Shown here one piece after another: positions 1 through 8,254 of a stretch of 64,000 nucleotides of DNA. Within the stretch, counting starts at the first letter, position 1. Each line of letters starts with the position of its first letter. Both the position numbers and the translations under genes were made by a program. Below the pieces are notes generated by a model. That model was not told the origin of the DNA. It searched no databases and saw nothing but the letters and a program-made list of their open reading frames with translations. The stretch covers positions 1 through 64,000 of the forward strand of contig CAYUKK010000005.1 of assembly GCA_964445305.1 (NCBI GenBank), given 5' to 3'. This DNA comes from CAYUKK01 sp964445305. Lineage in GTDB: Bacteria; Acidobacteriota; Aminicenantia; Aminicenantales; UBA8522.

Positions 1-135
1 GGTTTCTCGAGCGAAGCGAGAGAAGAGCGAAGGCTGAGTCGGAGCGAGTTTCCTCGCTGGGGAAACGAGCGGGCTTCGGAATCCCAACCCCGAGCCTGGC
101 CGGGGGTGAACCGCGACAGGACCCGTCGGGTGATT
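1..135. other. Window edge, downstream of mutY, no gene recognised
   Basis: This stretch lies past the mutY stop and I recognise no gene in it. It holds short inverted repeats: GTTTCC/GGAAAC around a 7-nt loop near 50-68, and CCCCG/CGGGG near 86-103. The edge of the window starts with a GAGCGAAGCGAG-type simple repeat. A transcription terminator for mutY is possible, but no T-run follows a stem on the minus strand. Confidence 0.3.
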
Positions 136-1197
136 CTATCGACAATTCCGGGTCGGATCGGAGTGGTTTTTTAGATACTCAACGACTTTCGCGCTTCCTG
201 AGGGAAAGGGATACTTCCGGAGGGAGCTGAGCGAAACCCAGCGATGCCTTTGATTATCGAGGTGCGGGCGGCTGCGGAACCGGCAGGCGAAGGCATGGAG
301 CTTGACGTGGAATCGTGTGTAAGCATGGTCGACGGAGAGAAGAAATCTCATAGCCTCAATTTCAGCTCCGAGCTCTTCTTTGATTTCCCTTTGCAGAGCT
401 TCCTCGAGCGTCTCGCCGGTTTTTCTTTTTCCACCAGGGAATTCCCACAGCCCGCCGAACAACCCCCGCTCCGGCCTCTTCTGGATGAGGTATTTTCCGT
501 TTTTTCGAAAGATGGCGACGACGGCTTGGATTTTTTCAGAGCGGAGCGTTTTTAATGGGGGGATTGTCTCCTGTTCGCCGCGGGCAAAGGCCGCACAGAA
601 ACGTTGAATCGGACAGAGGTGACAGCGAGGGTGGCGCGGCTTGCAGACGAGGCCGCCGAGTTCCATCATGGCCTGATTGAACTCCTTTGCTTTGCGGGTC
701 GGGAAAAAAAATTCGAGAAGGGCGAGCCATTTCCTGTCGGAGCTCGAAAAAGCGCGGGTTTTCCAGCCGGCCAGCCGCATGAGGACACGCCGGACATTGG
801 CCTCGATAACGGGGTAAGGCTGGCCGTAGGCCAAGCTTAAAACAGCCGCTGTCGTATAAGGACCAAAGCCTGGAAGGCGACGAAGTTCATCGTAATTTGC
901 CGGCAACTGGCCGCCATATTTTTCGACGAGGAGTCGCGCCGCCTGCCAGAGGTTTTGAGCCCGTCGGTAATAGCCAAGGCCCTGCCAGGACTTGAGAACT
1001 TTCTGAAGAGGAGCACTGGCCAGGGTCTGAACGTTGGGAAAGAGCTTCATCCACTTCTGATAATAGGGAAGGACAGCCTGGACCTGGGTCTGCTGGAGCA
1101 TAACTTCTGAAACCCAGATCTTGTAGGGGTCGTCGGTCTCTCGCCAGGGCAGCTTTCTCTGATACGCCCTGTACCAGCGGATGAGGCGGCTGGCCAG
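136..1197 (-). CDS. mutY: A/G-specific adenine glycosylase MutY, non-canonical start
   Basis: Base-excision glycosylase that removes adenine mispaired with 8-oxoguanine. The helix-hairpin-helix (LPGFGPYTTAAV) is followed by four [4Fe-4S] cysteines in C-x6-C-x2-C-x5-C spacing, and the C-terminal third is the NUDIX-like 8-oxoG recognition domain. The first in-frame ATG (1101) would cut off the LPWR segment and the catalytic Glu of the V-S-E-V-M-L-Q-Q-T helix. Both are encoded just upstream with no ATG, GTG or TTG before the preceding gene's stop. I therefore place the start at CTG 1197, preceded by AAGGG at 6 nt; ATA 1203 is the alternative. The position of the catalytic Asp (usually D-G-N-V) reads I-E-A-N-V-R-R, so Glu replaces Asp. 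Family assignment is firm; the start is inferred. Confidence 0.9.
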   Translation of the reverse strand: MASRLIRWYRAYQRKLPWRETDDPYKIWVSEVMLQQTQVQAVLPYYQKWMKLFPNVQTLASAPLQKVLKSWQGLGYYRRAQNLWQAARLLVEKYGGQLPANYDELRRLPGFGPYTTAAVLSLAYGQPYPVIEANVRRVLMRLAGWKTRAFSSSDRKWLALLEFFFPTRKAKEFNQAMMELGGLVCKPRHPRCHLCPIQRFCAAFARGEQETIPPLKTLRSEKIQAVVAIFRKNGKYLIQKRPERGLFGGLWEFPGGKRKTGETLEEALQREIKEELGAEIEAMRFLLSVDHAYTRFHVKLHAFACRFRSRPHLDNQRHRWVSLSSLRKYPFPSGSAKVVEYLKNHSDPTRNCR

Positions 1198-1253
1198 GCT
1201 TATCCCTTTTTTATTCCGGGCGCAACGATGAGAGATTGGGGTGGCCTGTTTGC

Positions 1254-2639
1254 TTATTTCTTGTTTTCCTTTTTCGGCTCTTCTTTTTTCTCTTCTGGTG
1301 GCGACGGCAGCCAGGCTTTGGCCTCCCTGGGCATTTCACCGAGGAAAGCTGAATCGACGCGAAAGAGGTAGGGCAGACGGGGGTTGCGAACGACGACCTG
1401 CTTTTTCTCCGTGTCTTCCCGGCCGATGTGGACCTCGTAGGTCTTTATCTCCTTCTCATCGCCCGTGGTGATGGTTACCTCGACCTCGGCCGGGTCTAAC
1501 CCATAATCACTCAGGCTTCCCGGCGTATCGATGAACTCTATGGCTTCCAGACTCTCCATCTTGCGGATGAAGGTGTCGACCTTGGATTGGTCGGCTTCCT
1601 TTTTTTCGGGAGTCTGAAGGAACCATTTATCCTCCTTCTCCTTGGCTGCCTCGAGGCTGAACTCTCCTGCCTTGACGCTAACCTTCTTGGCTTCCCAGGT
1701 GTAGAAATCGACCACCTTCTTCTCCCGCAATTCGTCGACCTTCTTGTCGAGGTCGGTCAGGAGATAGGTCTCAACCTCAACAATCTTTGGCGATGAGGAC
1801 GTGGTCGCATAGAGCTTATCTCCTTCTTTGTGGAGGAAGAAGGTGAGCTCTTCATTCTGGGAGGGCAAGCTCAGTCGGACGATGTACTCGGGGCTGTGGA
1901 GTCCGTATTTTTCGATCTCGCCAGGCTGCTTCTGCTCGGAGACGAAAGCCTTGGCCCGGAGTCCGGAAAGGGAGCGGAGCAAATCTTCGACTCGAGTTTT
2001 GCGGGCCAGAGCGGAGACGGGTTTTTGCAGATACCATCCCTCTTCTTTTTTCATCGCTTCCCATGCGATTTCTTTCGCCTGGCAGACAACGTGGTTGACT
2101 TCTTGGGTCTCGAACTTGAAAATATCTTTCTGGCGAAAATCGAAGACCGATTTATCGAGTGTGCTCTTCAAGTAGCTCGACAAAAGAACGATGCGGGGAT
2201 CGTCCTCTCTCTTGGCGAAGAGAGTCTTATCTAAAGGGTTTTCCATGCCGATGAGGAGTCGAATCGGTTGCTCCTTGCCCTTGAACCAGAGCGTCAATTC
2301 TTTTTTCGGGATTTCGTACTGGGCCGGCTCTCCGCCTTCTTTTTCCACCACTCTTTCCATCTTCAGGCTCGAGAAATCCTGGGCTAATCGATTGACCTCG
2401 TAGCTATCGGCCTTAGCTTCCAGGGGCTCGCGGATGAACCACTCCCCTTTTTCGTCTTTCTCAAAAAGGATGGTCTCGTCCTCCTTCTTCAGGCTGATTT
2501 TCTGGACGTCATCAGAAGCCAGGTCGATGAGTTTTTCCTCAGCCTCTTTTTTCCCTTTGCTCCGGGATTCGAAGAAGAGGACGAAGGCCAGAAGGACGGC
2601 AAAAATGCAGAAGAGGAGAAGAGTTGTTCGGAACTTCAT
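1254..2639 (-). CDS. DUF4340 domain protein of Gld-type ABC module
   Basis: 461-residue protein with one N-terminal membrane anchor (about residues 5-24) followed by a long charged extracytoplasmic region built of repeated beta-rich segments, as in the DUF4340 family. Its start overlaps the end of the gldG-like gene (2636-2639), so the two are translationally coupled. It is the last member of the ATPase-permease-GldG-DUF4340 set. By family knowledge DUF4340 proteins accompany GldG-like auxiliary components of ABC exporters. The substrate is unknown, and nothing in the sequence identifies a catalytic centre. Confidence 0.8.
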   Translation of the reverse strand: MKFRTTLLLFCIFAVLLAFVLFFESRSKGKKEAEEKLIDLASDDVQKISLKKEDETILFEKDEKGEWFIREPLEAKADSYEVNRLAQDFSSLKMERVVEKEGGEPAQYEIPKKELTLWFKGKEQPIRLLIGMENPLDKTLFAKREDDPRIVLLSSYLKSTLDKSVFDFRQKDIFKFETQEVNHVVCQAKEIAWEAMKKEEGWYLQKPVSALARKTRVEDLLRSLSGLRAKAFVSEQKQPGEIEKYGLHSPEYIVRLSLPSQNEELTFFLHKEGDKLYATTSSSPKIVEVETYLLTDLDKKVDELREKKVVDFYTWEAKKVSVKAGEFSLEAAKEKEDKWFLQTPEKKEADQSKVDTFIRKMESLEAIEFIDTPGSLSDYGLDPAEVEVTITTGDEKEIKTYEVHIGREDTEKKQVVVRNPRLPYLFRVDSAFLGEMPREAKAWLPSPPEEKKEEPKKENKK

Positions 2640-4246
2640 AGTGACCGCCTCCTTACCCAGACAGAAACGCCCGTGATGAGGACGAGGAGAGGGAGGATGA
2701 CAACAGAGACGAAGAAGATCATCCTGCCCTGCGAGGGCGTGAGATGGATGGTTCGGGGCGAGGATGTTTTGGGCTGGATGGAAATGAGGTCCGCCTCTTC
2801 GGTCAGCCAGTTGACCGTGTTAAGGAAGAAATTGCCGTTCCCGGAAAGGTTGTAATAGCGATTGGTAACAAAATCGGAATCGCCGAAAACGGCCAACCGG
2901 CCCTCCTTCTTGGCTTCGGCAGCCTCGCTCGTCTCGGTTTTGGCGGGGATTTCTTCCGTTTCTGGATTTTTCTCTGTCGCCGCTTCTTCCTTATCTTTTT
3001 CCTTTTCCTCTTGTGGCTTGATGGTGGCCACGGCGGCCAATGGAATCGGGCCCTGCTTGTCCTTGTCTTTATCAAAAGTCACCCTCTGGACGTTGAGCTG
3101 TCGCTCCGACCAGGAATTGGGGCTTGTTTTTCCCAATATAGTGGCCGTGATATCAGCCGGTTTTTCGTCAGCGATTTCGACCGACCGGGCGTAGGGGAAG
3201 AACGTGGCGTAGCGGAAATTCTGGGTGATGGCGTGGTAGTCGTATTCGGAGACAAGCGGCATGAAATAATCGCCTCCAAAGAGCCGGCTCATCGTGTCGA
3301 CCACGATGTCGTCTTGAAGTTTGAAGCCGAACTTGAGGAGAAAAGGAGGAAGGCCAGGAGCTGTTTCCGGGTCGACCATGAAAAAGACTCGGCCACCCCG
3401 GCGGAGAAAAGTTTCCACGGTTACGAGCTCGTTGGGCAGCAGGTCTTTTTTCGGGCCCGGAACAACAAGGAGCGCACAGTCCGCGGGGAATGTCTCGGAC
3501 AGGGCGAGGGTGAGTTTTTTGACCTCGTAACCGAGTTTCTCAAGCTCCTGCTTGGCAAAGGAGTAGCCATTGTCATCGCTCTGCTCAACACTCCCTTCGC
3601 CGTGTCCCTCCAGGAAATAGATGACCTTTTTCTTTTCCCGGGTGACCTTGATGATGGCGTTCGTCAGGTCCTCCTCGCTCGAAGTCGTAATCCGGTTTTC
3701 CTTGTCCCCGCACTCGAGGATGGTCGTTCCGTCCTGCGTGATTTCATAGCGTTTGACCAGGCCCGGGTTCTTATCCGGGTCGATGAACTCGTACTTGATT
3801 TTCTTGGAGTGATAAGCGTAGTTCTTGAGCAAGTTCTCCATCCTGCCTCGGTTGTAGTGGCTTTCCCGGTAGAAACATTTGAGGAGGACGTCATTCTTCA
3901 AGCCCTTAAGCACCTTAACCGATTGGTCGGAGAGGCTGTGGAGCTTGGCTTCGGTGAAGTCGAAGCGGTGGTGATGCCGGGAAAAGAAGTAGTTCACCAG
4001 CACCAGAATTGCCAGGACGAGGACGATGATGAGGAGGAGGTTGCTCGAATAGAGGAATGACTTGCGGCTGACGCTGCGCTGGAGGGTGGAAAGGTTGAGA
4101 AGGATATAGACCACCAGGGCCACGGCCCCGGCCAGGGCAATGACCACGGCGGGAGTTTTTCGATAAGGCCAGATGCGAAGAGCGACAAGAGCGAGGAAAA
4201 CGAGGCTGAGGCCGATATAATTGAGTCTTTTTTTAAGGAATTCCAT
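2636..4246 (-). CDS. gldG: GldG-family ABC transport auxiliary protein
   Basis: 536 residues. Three hydrophobic segments lie in the first 90 residues and one at the C-terminus (about 505-527), bracketing a large soluble domain of the GldG/ABC_transp_aux type. That domain includes the segment reading VIYFLEGHGEGS and a later region on a predicted Rossmann-like fold. A Lys/Glu-rich low-complexity linker lies near residues 410-450. The gene sits 3 nt after the GldF-like permease and overlaps the DUF4340 gene. In Bacteroidetes GldAFG are tied to gliding motility, but this gene set is widespread in non-gliding bacteria, so gliding should not be assumed here. Confidence 0.82.
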   Translation of the reverse strand: MEFLKKRLNYIGLSLVFLALVALRIWPYRKTPAVVIALAGAVALVVYILLNLSTLQRSVSRKSFLYSSNLLLIIVLVLAILVLVNYFFSRHHHRFDFTEAKLHSLSDQSVKVLKGLKNDVLLKCFYRESHYNRGRMENLLKNYAYHSKKIKYEFIDPDKNPGLVKRYEITQDGTTILECGDKENRITTSSEEDLTNAIIKVTREKKKVIYFLEGHGEGSVEQSDDNGYSFAKQELEKLGYEVKKLTLALSETFPADCALLVVPGPKKDLLPNELVTVETFLRRGGRVFFMVDPETAPGLPPFLLKFGFKLQDDIVVDTMSRLFGGDYFMPLVSEYDYHAITQNFRYATFFPYARSVEIADEKPADITATILGKTSPNSWSERQLNVQRVTFDKDKDKQGPIPLAAVATIKPQEEKEKDKEEAATEKNPETEEIPAKTETSEAAEAKKEGRLAVFGDSDFVTNRYYNLSGNGNFFLNTVNWLTEEADLISIQPKTSSPRTIHLTPSQGRMIFFVSVVILPLLVLITGVSVWVRRRSL

Positions 4247-4249
4247 TTT

Positions 4250-5017
4250 CTACCTCCACCGTCTCGATTGGATCACCGAATGGGTCAGGAAAAGACCGAA
4301 AAAGGCAAAGCTCAGGTAATAGACAAGGTCTGTTGTGTCCAGGATGCCCCGGGTCATGTCGTCGAAGTGCTGGAAGAAGGAAAGGTAGTTCAAAACATCT
4401 TTCCACAGCCCGGAGGCTGAATAGGAAGCCCAGTTGAGAATCCAGAAAAGAAGCAGGGCGCCGAAGGTCAGGATGGCCGCGACAATCTGGTTTTCGGTGA
4501 GCGAAGAAAAGAAGATGCCGACGCCGATGAACGCGGCGCCCATGAGAAAAAGCCCCAGGTATCCATTGAGGATCTGGCCCAGCTCAGGGTTGCCGTAAGC
4601 GAAGGGGAAAAGAGAGAGGATCCCGGTGAGAAGGAGCATAACGGCCAGGACGACGAGGGCAGCCAGATACTTGCCCAAGATGATTTCACTGATGTTGACC
4701 GGTGAAGTGAAGAGGAGCTCGTCGGTGCCGATTTTCTTCTCCTCGGCGAAGAGCCGCATCGTCAGGAGCGGGATCATGAGGAGAAGGATGATGCTCATGT
4801 TGTGAAAGAGCGGCGCGTAGACCATCTGGTTAATATTGACCTGCTGGTAATAATAGGGATTTTGGGCCATTTGGATGGACTGGGAGTTGAACCACCAAAT
4901 GGCGCTGTAGAAGAAAAAGCCGACGAGGAGGAGGAAGACGGCAATGACAACGTAGGCGATGGGCGAGCTAAAATAGGCCTTGATCTCTCTTTTGGTGATC
5001 GACCAGATGTTTTTCAT
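4250..5017 (-). CDS. gldF: GldF-like ABC transporter permease
   Basis: 255-residue ABC-2-type permease with about six membrane spans. It opens with the typical segment M-K-N-I-W-S-I-T-K-R-E-I-K-A-Y-F-S-S-P and carries the A-E-E-K-K-I-G-T-D-E-L-L motif after the second span, as in GldF proteins. A longer reading frame runs upstream but lies inside the ATPase gene. The ATG at 5017 overlaps the ATPase stop by 4 nt (ATGA), which fixes the start and implies coupling. It probably forms the membrane channel with the GldA-like ATPase and GldG-like partner. Confidence 0.88.
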   Translation of the reverse strand: MKNIWSITKREIKAYFSSPIAYVVIAVFLLLVGFFFYSAIWWFNSQSIQMAQNPYYYQQVNINQMVYAPLFHNMSIILLLMIPLLTMRLFAEEKKIGTDELLFTSPVNISEIILGKYLAALVVLAVMLLLTGILSLFPFAYGNPELGQILNGYLGLFLMGAAFIGVGIFFSSLTENQIVAAILTFGALLLFWILNWASYSASGLWKDVLNYLSFFQHFDDMTRGILDTTDLVYYLSFAFFGLFLTHSVIQSRRWR

Positions 5018-5940
5018 GGCTGCACTCCTCCTGAAACGACCCTCAGGTAGAGGTCTTCGATGTTCATGGCCAAGGTCCGCATCTCGAGCAAACCCCAGCC
5101 TTTTTCGACGACAAACTTGGCCACCATCTCCCGGAGATCCTTGCCCTGGCCCCACTCAACCGTGAGCTCGCCATCCTGACGGTAGACATTCTCAACGCCA
5201 GGAATGGCCCGAATGCCGCTGAGGACTTCGTCAGCCGTCGAGCGGAGCTTGAGGACAACTCCTTCTTTTTTACGGATGGAAGCCGATAGCTCTTCGAGAG
5301 AGCCAGAGGCCATGAGCTTACCCTCGTTGATGATGACAACGCCGTCGCAGGTCTGGGTCACTTCCTGAAGGATGTGCGTCGACAGCATGATGGTGTGCTC
5401 GCCTTTCAGGGATTTGATGAGCTGGCGAATCTCGACGATCTGGGCGGGGTCCAGGCCAATGGTCGGCTCGTCCAGGATCAAGACCTGCGGGTCATGGATG
5501 AGAGCCTGAGCGATGCCCACCCTTTGCTTATAACCGCGGGAAATGTTCTTGATGAGCCGGTGTTTGACATTCTCCAGCCCAGCTCGATGGAGAGCATTTT
5601 CGATGGCCTTCTTCCTTTTTGTGGCCGGCACCCCTTTGATCGAAGCGACAAAGTCGAGGTAGGAAGAAACGGTCATTTCTGGGTAGAGGGGCAGGACTTC
5701 GGGGAGATAGCCGATGGTCTTCTTGACAGCGTTCGGCTGTTCAAACACGTCGTAGCCGGCAACCGTAGCTCTGCCTTCAGTGGCAGGAAGATAACCGGTC
5801 AGGATGCGCATCGTTGTGGTCTTGCCAGCGGCGTTCGGGCCGAGAAGTCCCCAGATGACGCCCGGCTCGACCTTGAAGCTCAAGTCGTTGATAGCGACCA
5901 GATCGCCATACTTTTTGGTCAAGTGCTCAACTTCAATCAC
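5014..5940 (-). CDS. gldA: GldA-like ABC transporter ATP-binding protein
   Basis: 308-residue ATPase. The Walker A motif G-P-N-A-A-G-K-T-T is at residues 34-42, the Walker B L-I-L-D-E-P at about 153-158 and the H-loop in S-T-H-I-L near 193. The signature motif is the divergent I-S-R-G-Y-K-Q-R of GldA/CcmA-like ATPases rather than LSGGQ. The C-terminal 90 residues form the accessory domain common in ABC-2 ATPases. It is the first gene of the four-gene exporter module and energises the GldF/GldG pair. Confidence 0.9.
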   Translation of the reverse strand: MIEVEHLTKKYGDLVAINDLSFKVEPGVIWGLLGPNAAGKTTTMRILTGYLPATEGRATVAGYDVFEQPNAVKKTIGYLPEVLPLYPEMTVSSYLDFVASIKGVPATKRKKAIENALHRAGLENVKHRLIKNISRGYKQRVGIAQALIHDPQVLILDEPTIGLDPAQIVEIRQLIKSLKGEHTIMLSTHILQEVTQTCDGVVIINEGKLMASGSLEELSASIRKKEGVVLKLRSTADEVLSGIRAIPGVENVYRQDGELTVEWGQGKDLREMVAKFVVEKGWGLLEMRTLAMNIEDLYLRVVSGGVQP

Positions 5941-6054
5941 GCTTGCCTCCTTTCTTCCTGTTTCTTTCGAGCTCGATAACGGCTCTTCCTCACTCTCTGT
6001 TGCGTCTCCCCTCTGGCTGAGGCAACCGATTGGACCGGCTTGCCCCTGCCGGCT

Positions 6055-7992
6055 TCACATCCGCTCGGGAAGCGGGATGCCCATCAGGGAGAGCGCTTTC
6101 TTGAGGATTTCCCGGACAAAATGGATCGTCCGAATTCTCATGCCGCGACGGGCTTCATCTTCCTCACCCAAGATGGAATAACGATGGTAGTAAGCATTCG
6201 TTTTCTGGCACAGGTTGAAGGCAAATTTGGCCAGATGGGAGAATTCGAGGGAAGCAATGCTATGGAGGACACTTTCCTCAAACTGGGAAGCGTAGAAGAT
6301 GAGATCCCAGAAATCGCTCTGCTCTGGCTCCGGAAGCACACTGACGGGGATTTCCTTTTTGGCCAGGAGGGCGTCGAGCTGCGCCGGACCGAAGCCCAGC
6401 CTTTCCTCGAGCTTGCGGAAGATGCTATTGAGACGAACTCCGGTGTATTGAAGATAAGGACCTGTCTCTCCTTCGAAGTTGAGGGCCTCCTCGAAGTCGA
6501 AGACAATCAGGGAATTGCGGGCAAACTTGAGCATGAAGTAACGAAGGGCGCCGCAGGCAATCTGGCGGGCGATGGCCTGCCTCGCTTCTCGTGAAAGGTC
6601 GGGGTTCCTTATTTCGATTTCGACGAGGGCCTTTTCCTCCAGCCGGTCGAGGAGGTCATCGGCCTTGACGCCAAGGCCCTTCCTGCCTGAAACCTCGAGG
6701 AAATTCTTCTCTCTTTCTTCAGCCGAGGCATCATAATCGAGCTCCTTGAGGCTCTTGGGTGAGAGGCCGACCATCTCGTAGGAAAAATGGATGGATTTTA
6801 ACGCCTGTTCCAGATAGCCCAGAGACTTCAGCCCTTGGACGACGATCCGCTGGAGATAAGCCTGGCGTGAATCGATGACATTATAGACCCGGCTGGCCCG
6901 GCCGAAGGAGGTGCGATTCTCGTTGGGTTCTGTCGTGGTGACCCAGATGGTTCGGCCATCCTCCTCCAAGAAAGGCTCGTAAAAGAAATCCCTGTCGAGG
7001 AGGCCGAATTTCCAGAGTTGGTAGGCGATGTCCTTTCCGACATAAGTCACCGTCCCGTCCGAGCGGACGATGATTTTTTCTTTTTCCGTGTCTTCTTCGA
7101 GGCGCATAACCCAGCAGCCAGCGTTCGGCCCGTCCTTGGCCAGCGTGATGGCGTTGCGGTCCTTGAGCAGGGTAAATGCTTTTTCCCAGAACTTGAGCCC
7201 GAGGATGCTGCTTTCGCAAGGGAGCAGGTCGTAAGTGACACCGATTCGCCTCATCGTCCGAAGATGGGCCCGGAGAATGCGGCGGGAGACGGCATAGCCC
7301 ATGGCTGCCTCCGGGTCGAGGCCATGCTCGATTTTGCGGAGGATCTCAGCCTTTCGGGGTTGGGCTTCAGGGTGGCTCTCGAGGTACGCCGCCGTGCGCG
7401 CATAGAGGTCCCAGCAGTAATAATCGAACTTGCCGTCCATTTTTTCCAAGTCCGCCAGGCTCTTTCCCTCGAGGTCCATAAGCCCGAAAACAACGTCGAC
7501 CACCTGGACGCCCGTGTCATCGATATAATTCTGAACTTCGACCTGTTCGCCCTTGTAGCGGAGACACCGGGCTAAGGTATCGCCGAGGCAAGCGTTGCGG
7601 AGATGACCAATGTGGGCGGCTTTGTTCGGGTTGATGTTGGTGTGCTCGATGATGATTTTCTTTTCTTGCGGCTCAAGTGAGGACAGGGAGACATCGGTGA
7701 GCTCACGCCGGAAAAAGGACTCTCGGTCGAGAAAGAGGTTGATATAGCCCGGACCAGCCACCTCCACCTTCTCCACGGCCTCGAGACCAGCGAAAAATGG
7801 CAGAAATTCCTGGGCCACCTGGCGGGGGTTAAGGGATTGCTGCTTGGCCAACTTGAAGGGGAAAGTAAGGCTCAAGTCTCCGAGCCTCTGGGTGGGAGTG
7901 TAGGTGATTTCTATCTCACTGGGCGGCAGAGCTGAAGAATCTCCCATCCTTTCCAGAATCTGTTGCCTGAGTCGGCTCTTGAGTTTGATCAT
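6055..7992 (-). CDS. argS: Arginyl-tRNA synthetase
   Basis: 645-residue class I synthetase. The N-terminal tRNA-recognition (Add-1) domain covers about residues 1-95 and the HIGH motif is at H127-I-G-H130. The KMSKS-equivalent loop reads V-S-G-R-K-G-L-G-V-K, and the C-terminal DALR anticodon-binding domain ends in the common SLMGIPLPERM-type tail. An upstream in-frame extension exists, but the ATG at 7992 starts the conserved fold and lies 12 nt after a perfect TATAAT. The gene is monocistronic, divergent from the glycine operon, and separated from the ABC module by 114 bp. Confidence 0.95.
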   Translation of the reverse strand: MIKLKSRLRQQILERMGDSSALPPSEIEITYTPTQRLGDLSLTFPFKLAKQQSLNPRQVAQEFLPFFAGLEAVEKVEVAGPGYINLFLDRESFFRRELTDVSLSSLEPQEKKIIIEHTNINPNKAAHIGHLRNACLGDTLARCLRYKGEQVEVQNYIDDTGVQVVDVVFGLMDLEGKSLADLEKMDGKFDYYCWDLYARTAAYLESHPEAQPRKAEILRKIEHGLDPEAAMGYAVSRRILRAHLRTMRRIGVTYDLLPCESSILGLKFWEKAFTLLKDRNAITLAKDGPNAGCWVMRLEEDTEKEKIIVRSDGTVTYVGKDIAYQLWKFGLLDRDFFYEPFLEEDGRTIWVTTTEPNENRTSFGRASRVYNVIDSRQAYLQRIVVQGLKSLGYLEQALKSIHFSYEMVGLSPKSLKELDYDASAEEREKNFLEVSGRKGLGVKADDLLDRLEEKALVEIEIRNPDLSREARQAIARQIACGALRYFMLKFARNSLIVFDFEEALNFEGETGPYLQYTGVRLNSIFRKLEERLGFGPAQLDALLAKKEIPVSVLPEPEQSDFWDLIFYASQFEESVLHSIASLEFSHLAKFAFNLCQKTNAYYHRYSILGEEDEARRGMRIRTIHFVREILKKALSLMGIPLPERM

Positions 7993-8004
7993 GGGTGGTT
8001 TCCT

Positions 8005-8032
8005 ATTATAGCAAAAGACTCGATTCGGACAA
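8005..8032 (-). promoter_or_regulatory. Sigma70-like promoter of argS, near-leaderless
   Basis: On the minus strand TTGTCC (8032-8027) and TATAAT (8010-8005) are separated by 16 nt. The -10 box ends 12 nt before the argS ATG, so transcription would begin about 5 nt upstream of the start codon. Confidence 0.6.
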
Positions 8033-8254
8033 TAGCCGCCCAGCACCTCACTTGTATCCTCGAGGAGCATCATAGGATTGGACGCTCTCCTCGATTGCGG
8101 GGGAGTAGCGAATCTTTAGGGCGGTTCGAATGATGTGTCTGAGTTCACCCGAGCTGACCCCCCTGATGTTTTGTTTCTTCGCAATTGCGGGAGTGGCTTG
8201 CATAGGGGGATGTTTCTGTGGTAGAAAAAGGTTTCTTCCCCAAAGAAGGCGATA

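Noticed and set aside
1..135. tRNA-like segment at the window start (CTTCGGAATCCC)
   Set aside because: No T-loop consensus GGTTCGAATCC, no acceptor-stem pairing and no anticodon arm.
2744..4060. Long plus-strand frame (438 codons) opposite gldG
   Set aside because: It is a mirror frame of the clear GldG-family gene; its sequence is low-complexity and matches nothing.
7993..8254. Possible glycine riboswitch before gcvT
   Set aside because: None of the conserved core segments of the glycine aptamer are visible; only imperfect direct repeats are seen.
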